44,960 nt of DNA from Deltaproteobacteria bacterium YD0425bin50 (lineage in GTDB: Bacteria; Desulfobacterota; Desulfobacteria; Desulfobacterales; YD0425bin50): positions 1-44,960 of the forward strand of contig PDZT01000008.1 in NCBI GenBank assembly GCA_002753105.1, given 5' to 3'. The notes beneath the pieces were generated by a model that had not been told where the DNA came from, did no database searches, and worked only from the letters and a program-made list of their open reading frames with translations. Positions 36,114-43,585 of this stretch are shown here, one piece after another; positions within the stretch are counted from its first letter, which is position 1, and every line of letters starts with the position of its first letter. A program made the position numbers and the translations under genes.

Positions 36114-38156
36114 ATGACAGATGTTTTAAGTAAAGTCTTTCAGGATTTTGTTCAACACTACCCTGATAAAATATGTTTTACATGGGTAGATGAGGAAGGT
36201 AAGGATCAGAAACAACTGACTTATCAGGATGTGTGGGAACATGGTTTAACCCTGCTGTATATTCTGCAAACCAAATATAAAGTCACAGCCGGAGATAGAT
36301 TGGTGCTCGCTTTTTTACCGGGAATTGATTTTTTCCTTACCTGTGTTGCCTGTATTCTAGGGGGGATTGTTCTTGTTCCTGTTTATCCGGTGACACCGCA
36401 AAATGCTAAAAGACAGTTGGCTCACATTCACAACATCGCCAGAGCTTTCGGGAGTCATTATATTCTATGCGATCCATTGATCAAAAAACTGGTCAATTTC
36501 ACTCGTATGCTTTCTTTTAATTTTTCAGGCAAATGGCTGGTGCTTCCTTCCAACACCCATAAATTTCAACAAGCCACCTGTTATCATGGCAAACCTGAAG
36601 ACGTGATTTTGTTTCAATATAGCTCAGGCTCAACCGGTGAACCCAAAGCGATTGCTCTGACGAACAAAAATATCATGTCTCAGTTAGACTATAATCGAGA
36701 GGTTTTAAAGCTCAATCATGATTCCCGAGGTGTTTTATGGGTTCCACCGTATCATGATCTGGGATTAATCAGCGGTATGCTGAACTGTCTGGTTGGTCAT
36801 TGTTCTATGTGGATGATGTCGCCCATGACATTTTTAAAAGCGCCACAGATTTGGTTTGAAGTCATGTCGCGCGTCAGAGCTACCCATACTGCGGCTCCGG
36901 ATTTTGCCTTTGCGTACTGTATAAAAAAAATTCCGGTTTCATTAAGAAAAAACTGGGATTTGTCATCACTTGAGGTGTTGATGAGTGCTGCTGAACCTAT
37001 TCGATCAGATATCATGGAAGAATTTTTCAAAGAATTTGCTGAAACACAGCTAAAACGAGACTGTTTTACTCCGGCTTATGGACTTGCTGAGCATTCTGTT
37101 GGGGTTACTGTCGGAAAATTTCAGACGTTAACCATTTCAAAAACTGCTCTTGAAAAGGACAAACGCGCGATACTGATTGATGATGGTTCAGAGAATCACG
37201 ATATTTTGAAAATTGCCGGATGCGGCGAGCCATCAGAGCGTTTTCAGCTTCGGATTGTCAATCCTGAAACCAATGCGGTGTTGTCAGAAGATCAGGTGGG
37301 TGAAATTTGGGTTTCTTCTGACTGTAAGGCGGATTTTTATTTTAATACGCCTGAAACAACACACCAATTATTGCAGGCCTGCCTTGAGCAGGATGATGGA
37401 TATCGTTATCTTCGTACCGGAGATTTAGGTTTTATTCATGAAAAAGTTTTATACGTGACTGGAAGATTAAAGGATATTATCATTATTCGGGGCCGAAATA
37501 TTTATCCTCTGGAAATTGAGGAGACCATCCGTGATTTAGACCCTATGATTCGTTCAGGGGGTATCACTGCCTTCAGCATGATGAATGAAAGCCTAAACGA
37601 AGAAGGAGTTGGCCTTTTTGTTGAGTTGAACCAGAACACAATTGATCAACGCAGAGCAATACCATTGATAGAAAAAATCACTGTTGCAGTACAGCGCGAA
37701 CATAACTGTCCCTGCGTTATGATCGTTTTAGGAAAGCGACATCTGGTCAAAAAAACCTCCAGCGGTAAAGTCAAACGCAATTTATGTCGTGAGATTGCTC
37801 ATCGTGCTAACTTGGATTCACTGCCTGAAGTGCTTTATATCCACAAAAAATCCTCGCTTGCTTCTGTTTCTCATGAACAACCTGTATGTAAGCATATGTT
37901 TAAACAACTATCCTCAGAGGAACACCATATTTTTTCTGTTATAAAAGTAAATATTTGCAGTATTTATCAGCTTGATGATATGGAGATTGATTTGAACTCG
38001 CATCTGTCAGAGTTGGGTATAAGTTCGCTGCAACTTGTTGAATTTACAGACAGAATAAATAAGGCTTTTGTAAAAAAATTGAAACCAGATGATTTGCTAA
38101 AAGCCAAAACTATACGGGAAATTGTTAACATGGTTGCATCCACTCAAAAATTATGA
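36114..38156 (+). CDS. Fatty acyl-AMP ligase with C-terminal ACP
   Basis: This is a 680-aa soluble adenylate-forming enzyme. Residues ~1-570 match FAALs: YSSGSTGEPKA near 169, VPPYHDLGLISGM, MSPMTFLKAP, TPAYGLAEHSVG, YLRTGDLGF and the Lys-bearing KKTSSGKVKR near 550. Residues ~610-680 are an ACP with Ser in LGISSLQLVEF near 636. FAALs make acyl-AMP from free fatty acid and ATP and pass the chain to an ACP rather than CoA. Having its own ACP, it probably loads itself and donates to the adjacent ACP-PlsC or to the divergent PKS. GGAGAG precedes the ATG, and the start lies 27 bases after the acyltransferase stop. The FAAL within the PKS is a distinct paralogue, so the locus has two acyl-activation entry points. 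Confidence 0.92.
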   Translation: MTDVLSKVFQDFVQHYPDKICFTWVDEEGKDQKQLTYQDVWEHGLTLLYILQTKYKVTAGDRLVLAFLPGIDFFLTCVACILGGIVLVPVYPVTPQNAKRQLAHIHNIARAFGSHYILCDPLIKKLVNFTRMLSFNFSGKWLVLPSNTHKFQQATCYHGKPEDVILFQYSSGSTGEPKAIALTNKNIMSQLDYNREVLKLNHDSRGVLWVPPYHDLGLISGMLNCLVGHCSMWMMSPMTFLKAPQIWFEVMSRVRATHTAAPDFAFAYCIKKIPVSLRKNWDLSSLEVLMSAAEPIRSDIMEEFFKEFAETQLKRDCFTPAYGLAEHSVGVTVGKFQTLTISKTALEKDKRAILIDDGSENHDILKIAGCGEPSERFQLRIVNPETNAVLSEDQVGEIWVSSDCKADFYFNTPETTHQLLQACLEQDDGYRYLRTGDLGFIHEKVLYVTGRLKDIIIIRGRNIYPLEIEETIRDLDPMIRSGGITAFSMMNESLNEEGVGLFVELNQNTIDQRRAIPLIEKITVAVQREHNCPCVMIVLGKRHLVKKTSSGKVKRNLCREIAHRANLDSLPEVLYIHKKSSLASVSHEQPVCKHMFKQLSSEEHHIFSVIKVNICSIYQLDDMEIDLNSHLSELGISSLQLVEFTDRINKAFVKKLKPDDLLKAKTIREIVNMVASTQKL

Positions 38157-38182
38157 CGTAACCCTATGAAAAAGAGCAGGTC

Positions 38183-38842
38183 ATGTCGATCAGTTTAATT
38201 ATCAAGGCAAGTTTATGTTGGATTTTAATTTATGCGGTTTTGCTACTTCTATGCCAGTATGCTTTTAAACAGAGCCAAAGTCCGATTTATATTGGTGCAA
38301 TTCTAAAAATTTTGATTATTATCCATAATCTTATCCTGTTGTATCTTATCCTAAAGGGTCCTTCTCCAGTAATCATGTCCGATTTTTTAGGTATATGGTC
38401 TTGTCTGTCGATAGGCTATTATGTGGTTGATACTTTTTTACAAATCATGGGCAAACCGAGTATTAATGATATGGGAGATTCCAAACGGTATAGTCTGATT
38501 CACCACTTTACAGTTGTGCCTGTTTTTGTAATGGTCATCCACTGGTCTGAATTTTTATTGCCCTTTGTATGGCTCCGTTTGCCGGAAATTTCTTCATTAT
38601 GCAAGCATATCAGGGTGTGGGCCTTAAAAAATGCAGAAACCATTCCTTTTCAATTCAGACAACAGCTCAATCAATTCTGTTTGAAGTTGTGGTTGAGTAT
38701 TGAGTTGATCACTGTTCTATTGTTATTGGCTTGGCTTGTATTTCATTTTTCTATTAAGGCGCTTATAGTATTTGCCTTGTGCCTGCCGTTGCTGTTTGAG
38801 ACATGGCGTCTGGCTGCTGACAGAAACAACTCAAGAAGCTGA
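38183..38842 (+). CDS. TLC-like multi-pass membrane protein
   Basis: This is a 219-aa integral membrane protein with about six hydrophobic helices (ASLCWILIYAVLLLLCQYAF, ILKILIIIHNLILLYLIL, FLGIWSCLSIGYYVVDTFL, IHHFTVVPVFVMVIHW, LKLWLSIELITVLLLLAWL, ALIVFALCLPLLF). The GYYVVDTFLQI segment followed ~20 residues later by SLIHHFTVV matches the TRAM/LAG1/CLN8 (TLC) pattern, whose His-His pair is part of the acyl-transfer site in eukaryotic ceramide synthases. Similarity is by motif and topology only. It is the fourth gene of the operon, 27 bases after the FAAL-ACP stop, with an AGCAGG just before its ATG. A role in acyl transfer or in moving the lipid product across the membrane is plausible. Confidence 0.65.
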   Translation: MSISLIIKASLCWILIYAVLLLLCQYAFKQSQSPIYIGAILKILIIIHNLILLYLILKGPSPVIMSDFLGIWSCLSIGYYVVDTFLQIMGKPSINDMGDSKRYSLIHHFTVVPVFVMVIHWSEFLLPFVWLRLPEISSLCKHIRVWALKNAETIPFQFRQQLNQFCLKLWLSIELITVLLLLAWLVFHFSIKALIVFALCLPLLFETWRLAADRNNSRS

Positions 38843-38874
38843 AATGGCGATAAATCATAATCGTTTCAATTTAC

Positions 38875-38980
38875 TATAGTTTTTCAGAAAAGAATTTTGG
38901 CAAGGCAGCAGGGAGGAAGGTGTATATTTTAATACATCGACGACCGATAACGCAGCAAAAAACTTTTCTGGAAAACTATA
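38875..38980 (-). mobile_element. MITE-like element, family A, divergent copy 2
   Basis: This 106-bp element has inverted termini TATAGTTTTTCAGAAAA and TTTTCTGGAAAACTATA (16 of 17 match). On the minus strand its core reads GCGTTATCGGTCG...TATTAAAATATA...CCTCCCT..TGCCTTG, which aligns with the other family A copies although the termini differ. It lies 33 bases after the TLC gene and 31 bases before the AAA-ATPase gene. Confidence 0.65.
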
Positions 38981-39011
38981 TAAATACAAATTATAAAAAT
39001 AAGGGAAATAT

Positions 39012-40595
39012 ATGCGGCGTTTTCATTCCTATGGTCCAGTAAACAGCAAATACCATTTTTGTATTGAGCGTAAAGCAATAATCGAAACATGTTCAGAACA
39101 ACTTGTGGGGATTCAAGAAGAAGGCGGGCATTATTTTACTATATGGGCACCTCGTCAGACAGGCAAAACATGGCTGATGCATCAGGTAAAGAAAACAATT
39201 GAAAAAGAATACCCTGATCGTTTTATTATTGGCATGATGTCAATGCAGGGCGTAATTTTGCAAGACAAAGATTCCCAAAACGAGTTGCTGTCTTGGATGC
39301 CCAAGCTTATGAAGAATGGATTTAATCTTAAAATAAACCCACCCCAAACATGGCAGGAATGGATCAATTATTTTGATAGAAGCGAAAAATTTTTTGAAAA
39401 ACCGGTTCTATTATTTATTGATGAATTTGATGCGCTGCCTTCTCAAATTATTGATCTCTGGATTACCCTCTTTCGGGATATCTATTTGAATAGATCGAAT
39501 TATCTGCTTCACGGTCTTGCACTGATTGGGGTAAGAGCCGTGTTAGGCGTGGAAAGTCTGCGGGGCTCGCCATTTAATATCCAGAGATCCTTGCATGTAC
39601 CGAATTTTACCAGAGCGGAAGTGGTTGATTTATATCAGCAATATCAAACAGAAAGCGGACAAAAAATTGAGTCGCAAGTTGTGAAAACGATTTTTGAGGT
39701 AACTTGCGGTCAACCCGGTCTGGTCTGCTGGTTTGGCGAGCTTCTCACCGAAACCTACAATACAGACAAGACCAAAGCTATTGATTGGGATTTATGGGAA
39801 GAAGTGTATGAAGCCGCACTGCATGTCGAATGGAATAATACCATTTTAAACTTAGTGAAAAAAGTACGGACAGGTTATGTAGAACAGGTTCTGGCTCTAT
39901 TTGCCAGTTCAGAAGTTCAATTTTCTGTAGATGCGGATTGGTGCGCGTACTTGTATTTAAACGGAGTGATCACTTCGCAAACGCTTTTGGACATTTCAGG
40001 TAAAAGACGAACGATTTGCCGTTTTGCATCGCCTTTTATCCAGCTTCGGCTTTATAATGCCCTGACCAACGATTTAATCGTCACCGGTTTCCCAATTTTG
40101 TCTCTGGAGCCTTTAGATCGTCTAACGGATGTATTTGATGCTGCTGAAATAAACCTGCCGGCTCTGTTGGAACGCTATAAAGCCTATCTGAAACGACTAA
40201 AAACTAAGGGCTTAAATCCATGGAAAGCACAGCCACGCCGCAGTGATTTACATTTAACCGAAGCTGTTGGGCATTTCCATTTATACGCATGGATCAGGGA
40301 TGCGATTGGAAGACAGTGCGTGGTCAGTCCCGAATTCCCAACCGGCAATGGACGAGTTGATTTGCACATCAGATGCGGGCATCAAAAAGGAATTATTGAA
40401 GTCAAAAGTTTTACTAACCAATTTGAAATTCAGAAATCCAAAGAACAAGCTGCTCATTATGCCCAACAATTAGGTTTAAACAGCGTAACCCTAGCCCTGT
40501 TTGCGCCATTAGAAGAAGATATCCTGGATCAGCTTTCTTCTGATGAAAGAATAGAAGGCATGAGCGTACATACTGTGGCTATTGGATGGAACTAA
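39012..40595 (+). CDS. AAA-like ATPase with C-terminal PD-(D/E)XK nuclease fold
   Basis: This 527-aa protein belongs to a family of AAA-like ATP-binding proteins that often occur in many copies per genome. Walker A is APRQTGKTW (~46), Walker B VLLFIDEFDALP (~131), and a sensor-like segment is GLALIGVRAV (~172). The middle (~215-390) is helical. The C-terminal region has the PD-(D/E)XK nuclease pattern: Asp in GRVDLHI (~446) and the E-x-K in IIEVKSF (~460), with a later Gln-rich helix (KSKEQAAHYAQQLG). AAGGGA precedes the ATG. It is unrelated to lipid synthesis and is flanked by MITE-like elements on both sides, so it may be a transferred cassette that separated the cdsA-like gene from the rest of the operon. 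Its biological role is not established. Confidence 0.85.
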   Translation: MRRFHSYGPVNSKYHFCIERKAIIETCSEQLVGIQEEGGHYFTIWAPRQTGKTWLMHQVKKTIEKEYPDRFIIGMMSMQGVILQDKDSQNELLSWMPKLMKNGFNLKINPPQTWQEWINYFDRSEKFFEKPVLLFIDEFDALPSQIIDLWITLFRDIYLNRSNYLLHGLALIGVRAVLGVESLRGSPFNIQRSLHVPNFTRAEVVDLYQQYQTESGQKIESQVVKTIFEVTCGQPGLVCWFGELLTETYNTDKTKAIDWDLWEEVYEAALHVEWNNTILNLVKKVRTGYVEQVLALFASSEVQFSVDADWCAYLYLNGVITSQTLLDISGKRRTICRFASPFIQLRLYNALTNDLIVTGFPILSLEPLDRLTDVFDAAEINLPALLERYKAYLKRLKTKGLNPWKAQPRRSDLHLTEAVGHFHLYAWIRDAIGRQCVVSPEFPTGNGRVDLHIRCGHQKGIIEVKSFTNQFEIQKSKEQAAHYAQQLGLNSVTLALFAPLEEDILDQLSSDERIEGMSVHTVAIGWN

Positions 40596-40631
40596 GGAGT
40601 TTCCAGACACGGGCTATCGTTTCGTTAATTG

Positions 40632-40773
40632 CTAAGTACACAGAACGCTAAATACGCATCCGATTTTCTGGATACCGGCTTTCGCCGGTATGACGATTGA
40701 CAGGATCGTCCGATCGTCATGCCGACGAAAGTCGGTATCCAGAAATAGAAACGAATTTGTTTCCTGTACTAAG
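40632..40773. mobile_element. MITE-like element, family B, copy 2
   Basis: This 142-bp element is bounded by CTAAGTACACAGAACG and CTTAGTAC-type inverted termini (right end ...TTTCCTGTACTAAG). TAAATACGCATC next to the left end matches the copy at 23,973. Its interior contains a separate inverted repeat, TTTCTGGATACCGGCTTTCG...CGAAAGTCGGTATCCAGAAA with CGATCGTCATG-type arms, similar to a short palindrome common in bacterial intergenic regions. Confidence 0.65.
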
Positions 40774-40779
40774 TCCAAC

Positions 40780-40858
40780 AGGTAACCTGATATTTCAAAT
40801 TGATTGAAAACAAAGATTGACAAATTATCAGGTAAACTTTTTACGTGACAATCATTTT
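40780..40858. repeat. Short repeat also found at 24,447-24,516
   Basis: The segment AACAGGTAACCTGATA...GATTGAAAACAAAGATTGA...ATTATCAGGTAAACTTTTTACGTGAC resembles 24,447-24,516 along its length and contains the internal inverted pair CCTGATA/TATCAGG. It lies immediately before the cdsA-like gene. Confidence 0.45.
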
Positions 40859-40879
40859 TTATTTGGTTAATATATATAC

Positions 40880-41731
40880 ATGCTGCTTAATTTTTATCTT
40901 TTTTTTATAGTTCTGACCAGTACTGCCCTGTTGATATCATGGATAAAACATTCCCACAATTTTATCAAACGGTCCATTATCCTGCTGGTGTTGTTACACG
41001 TTGTATGCCTTGCGTTGTGGGGTGGAATTTATACATTTTCATTGTTAATCAGCATGATTTTGTTATCAGGGGTTTATGAACTGGCTAAACAATACAGCCC
41101 ATCTCCATTCTTGGGAATCCTATACACTGCTGTTTTTCTGGGAGTGCTTTTTCTTTTTATCCCCTATTTTATCTACCTGATACCTTTGTTTTTATTGGTA
41201 TCAATTTATAGTTTTAGGGGGTCTTCCCGACAAATTTTTCATTACAGTTTTTTTATCCTGTTCTCTTTTTTCATTTTAGGGATCAGTGCTGTGAGTTTGA
41301 TTGAACTATACCGTTTAAATAGTAACCATCTGATTCTTTTGCTGTTGCTGATACAATTAAACGATGCGTTTGCTCTGGTTGGCGGGAGCCTATATGGGAA
41401 ATGGCATATTTTTCCAAAGATTAGCCCAAAAAAAACTCTGGAGGGTTATCTCAGTGGTGGCGTCATGATGATTGTCGGAATCGTCATTCTTCATACGTTC
41501 ATTCCAGTAATAAAGGGAAATGATTTGTGGCAGGATGGAATTCTTTTTCTTTACCTGTTTTTTTTCGCTAACGCAGGTGATCTATTGTTTTCAAGCATTA
41601 AGCGCAAATTGGACATTAAGGATTTTAGTTCATTTTTACCCGGACACGGCGGTATTTTAGATCGATTTGGCAATATTTTTTTTGCAGCGCCCGGTTGGTA
41701 TATCCTGATTGATCGAGGAATTATCTGGTAA
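40880..41731 (+). CDS. cdsA: Phosphatidate cytidylyltransferase (CdsA-like)
   Basis: The 283-aa integral membrane protein has about eight hydrophobic helices. Its C-terminus carries the CDP-diglyceride synthase signature almost intact (residues ~238-265: SSIKRKLDIKDFSSFL, then PGHGGILDR), but the acidic residue that should close it (DRxD) is Gly (DRFGN). The earlier LNDAFALVGGSLYGKW...ISPKKTLEGYLSGG segment also matches. Family members convert phosphatidic acid and CTP to CDP-diacylglycerol. The locus supplies a PlsC-type acyltransferase, so this may activate the phosphatidic acid it makes. The missing acidic residue could mean changed substrate use or lower activity. No ribosome binding site is evident before the ATG. 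A MITE-like element starts 20 bases after the stop. Confidence 0.8.
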   Translation: MLLNFYLFFIVLTSTALLISWIKHSHNFIKRSIILLVLLHVVCLALWGGIYTFSLLISMILLSGVYELAKQYSPSPFLGILYTAVFLGVLFLFIPYFIYLIPLFLLVSIYSFRGSSRQIFHYSFFILFSFFILGISAVSLIELYRLNSNHLILLLLLIQLNDAFALVGGSLYGKWHIFPKISPKKTLEGYLSGGVMMIVGIVILHTFIPVIKGNDLWQDGILFLYLFFFANAGDLLFSSIKRKLDIKDFSSFLPGHGGILDRFGNIFFAAPGWYILIDRGIIW

Positions 41732-41750
41732 ATTATTGTTGCATAGCTCT

Positions 41751-41854
41751 ATAGACTTTCAGATAAATAATTTCACGGCGTTATCGGTCGGAGATATACT
41801 AAAATGTATTATCTCCTGCTCTAGCCTTGTGAAATGAATTATCTGAAAGTCTAT
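41751..41854 (+). mobile_element. MITE-like element, family A, copy 3
   Basis: This 104-bp element is nearly identical to the one at 24,639 (about four differences including one indel), with ~26-bp inverted termini starting ATAGACTTTCAGATAA. It lies 20 bases after the cdsA-like stop and 30 bases before the lipase start; its hairpin could also act on transcript ends. Confidence 0.8.
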
Positions 41855-41884
41855 ATATATATAAGCCTTTAACTTCATGAATTT

Positions 41885-42601
41885 ATGAATATTGTGACGT
41901 ATATAATGATAATGATAAGTTGTATGATGTCATCTGTATCCACTGTAAATGCACAAGATGGAGTTGTGCTTTTACATGGACTTTGTCGGACTAAATCAAG
42001 TATGACAAAAATTGAGGATGCGTTAGTTAAATCTGGCTTTTGTGTTGAGAATGTCGATTATCCGTCTCGTACAGCTACGATTGATCAATTAAGCGATGAT
42101 GCCATTGGTACTGTTCTGAAAAGCCCGACTCTTCAACAATGTCCACAAATTCATTTTGTAACACACTCTCTAGGTGGTATTTTGGTGCGAAGTTATTTTA
42201 AACGACATCCGTTTGATCGGTTAGGTCGGGTTGTTATGCTTGGGCCCCCCAATCAGGGAAGCGAACTTGTTGACAAACTTTCATCATGGTGGCTTTTTAA
42301 AAAATTGAATGGTCCCGCAGGGGATGAGTTAGGCACGTCAATGGATTCAATACCGAATCAATTAGGACCGGTGAATTTTGAATTAGGTGTAGTAGCTGGA
42401 GATCGTTCTATCAACTGGATAAACAGTATAATCATAGATGGGAAAGATGACGGGAAAGTTTCAATTGAGCGTACCAAAGTAGAAGGCATGAAAGAGCATA
42501 TTGTTGTTCATGCGACTCATCCTTTCTTAATGAAAAATAAACGCGTTATTGAGAATATTATTCGGTTTCTGATTACAGGATCATTTAAGAAAAATGGGTA
42601 A
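41885..42601 (+). CDS. Secreted alpha/beta-hydrolase (lipase-like)
   Basis: The 238-aa product begins with a hydrophobic signal-like stretch (IVTYIMIMISCMMSSVSTVNA) ending before GVVLLHGLCRTKSSM, the oxyanion-hole HG motif of lipases. The nucleophile Ser is in THSLGGI (~94), and a late His in HATHPFLM (~210) completes a typical triad; the acid is probably in GKDDGKVSIE. Similar proteins hydrolyse acyl esters in the periplasm or outside. It lies after the cdsA-like gene and a MITE-like element. It may be the last gene of the lipid locus, for example as lipid remodelling enzyme, but an unrelated role is equally possible. There is no clear ribosome binding site. Confidence 0.82.
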   Translation: MNIVTYIMIMISCMMSSVSTVNAQDGVVLLHGLCRTKSSMTKIEDALVKSGFCVENVDYPSRTATIDQLSDDAIGTVLKSPTLQQCPQIHFVTHSLGGILVRSYFKRHPFDRLGRVVMLGPPNQGSELVDKLSSWWLFKKLNGPAGDELGTSMDSIPNQLGPVNFELGVVAGDRSINWINSIIIDGKDDGKVSIERTKVEGMKEHIVVHATHPFLMKNKRVIENIIRFLITGSFKKNG

Positions 42602-42682
42602 TCTTCGGTGGTAGAACACTATGACGTGATAGTATGCCAACAAAACATATTTCGCTGAAAAATGATGATTGTGTCAGGGGCT

Positions 42683-43585
42683 TTATGGTGAAATAATACA
42701 TGTCCAGTGGGGTTGATGAGCCTGATACAATTGAAGTGCTTTTTCAAAATTTTCAGTTGCATAGCAATATTGACATCCAAAACAACAGGTATTGTTTACT
42801 CCAATATCAATGCTTCTGTGACACAAACACCCTTCACGTTGATGGTGCATAGCGTAAGACTGACGATGACCTGACAGGTTTTCCATTAATCCAGCATTTA
42901 CGCATGACCCTGAGTTTATACCTGAACCTGAAACAGATAATATAGATTCACAGCAGGATTGTACGCGAACTCCTTTTTTATGAGAGATATTCACCATCCA
43001 TTGCAGCAACTCGGTATATTCATTCACTTCATATACCAACCCATCCTGTGGCGTACCCAACCTTCGCAGCGTTTTTCGATATGGATCAATAAGACTGACA
43101 ATAACTGTTTCTGTAACATGGCAAAGTGAATTAAGAAGATACACAAAGTTTTCTTTATGCCATGATTCAGAGATGTCAGGCAAGTGATATAAAATCGGAT
43201 CATAACGCCAGATAACTCTTGATTTTCCAATCTGTTTAGACAGCTCTGAAAACACAGCAATAGCTTTATCTGCTGAAGGTGAATGAGGCTCAATGTTTCT
43301 CGGATAATTTACAATGGTATAGAGAAAATAATAGGTATAGCCATACTGGTCAAGTTTTGACAAAAAATCCAACATGGGTTCAGCATGTCTTGTCCAAAAC
43401 ACAAATCCATTGACAGAATTTGGGGTAAGGGAAACCCGATAAAAGGTTTTTGGATAAATCGGATTGGGATACATACAAAAGCCTTCCTCAATCCGATTCA
43501 TAAACCATTTGCTGTAAAAAGCAGGGATATCAGTGCGACGACTTACGCTGATCAATTGGGATATAGTCAATTTGTTCAGGTCCAA
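42683..43585 (-). CDS. DUF1848 protein with C-terminal cysteine cluster
   Basis: The 300-aa protein belongs to the DUF1848 family. The conserved start ISVSRRTDIPAFYS, the FWTRHAEPML and YTIVNYPRNIEP segments, and IWRYDPI are all visible. The C-terminal GCLCHRSIDIGVNNTC...GCQYCYA holds six closely spaced cysteines that likely bind an iron-sulfur cluster; a radical-SAM-like role has been suggested by others only from the fold. The frame begins with TTG at 43,585 and the gene overlaps the end of gltA by 56 bases. Since the conserved ISVSRRTDIP lies inside that overlap, the overlap is real wherever the start is (TTG codons also at residues 6 and 11). Translational coupling to gltA is likely. Biochemical function unknown. 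Confidence 0.85.
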   Translation of the reverse strand: MDLNKLTISQLISVSRRTDIPAFYSKWFMNRIEEGFCMYPNPIYPKTFYRVSLTPNSVNGFVFWTRHAEPMLDFLSKLDQYGYTYYFLYTIVNYPRNIEPHSPSADKAIAVFSELSKQIGKSRVIWRYDPILYHLPDISESWHKENFVYLLNSLCHVTETVIVSLIDPYRKTLRRLGTPQDGLVYEVNEYTELLQWMVNISHKKGVRVQSCCESILSVSGSGINSGSCVNAGLMENLSGHRQSYAMHHQREGCLCHRSIDIGVNNTCCFGCQYCYATENFEKALQLYQAHQPHWTCIISP

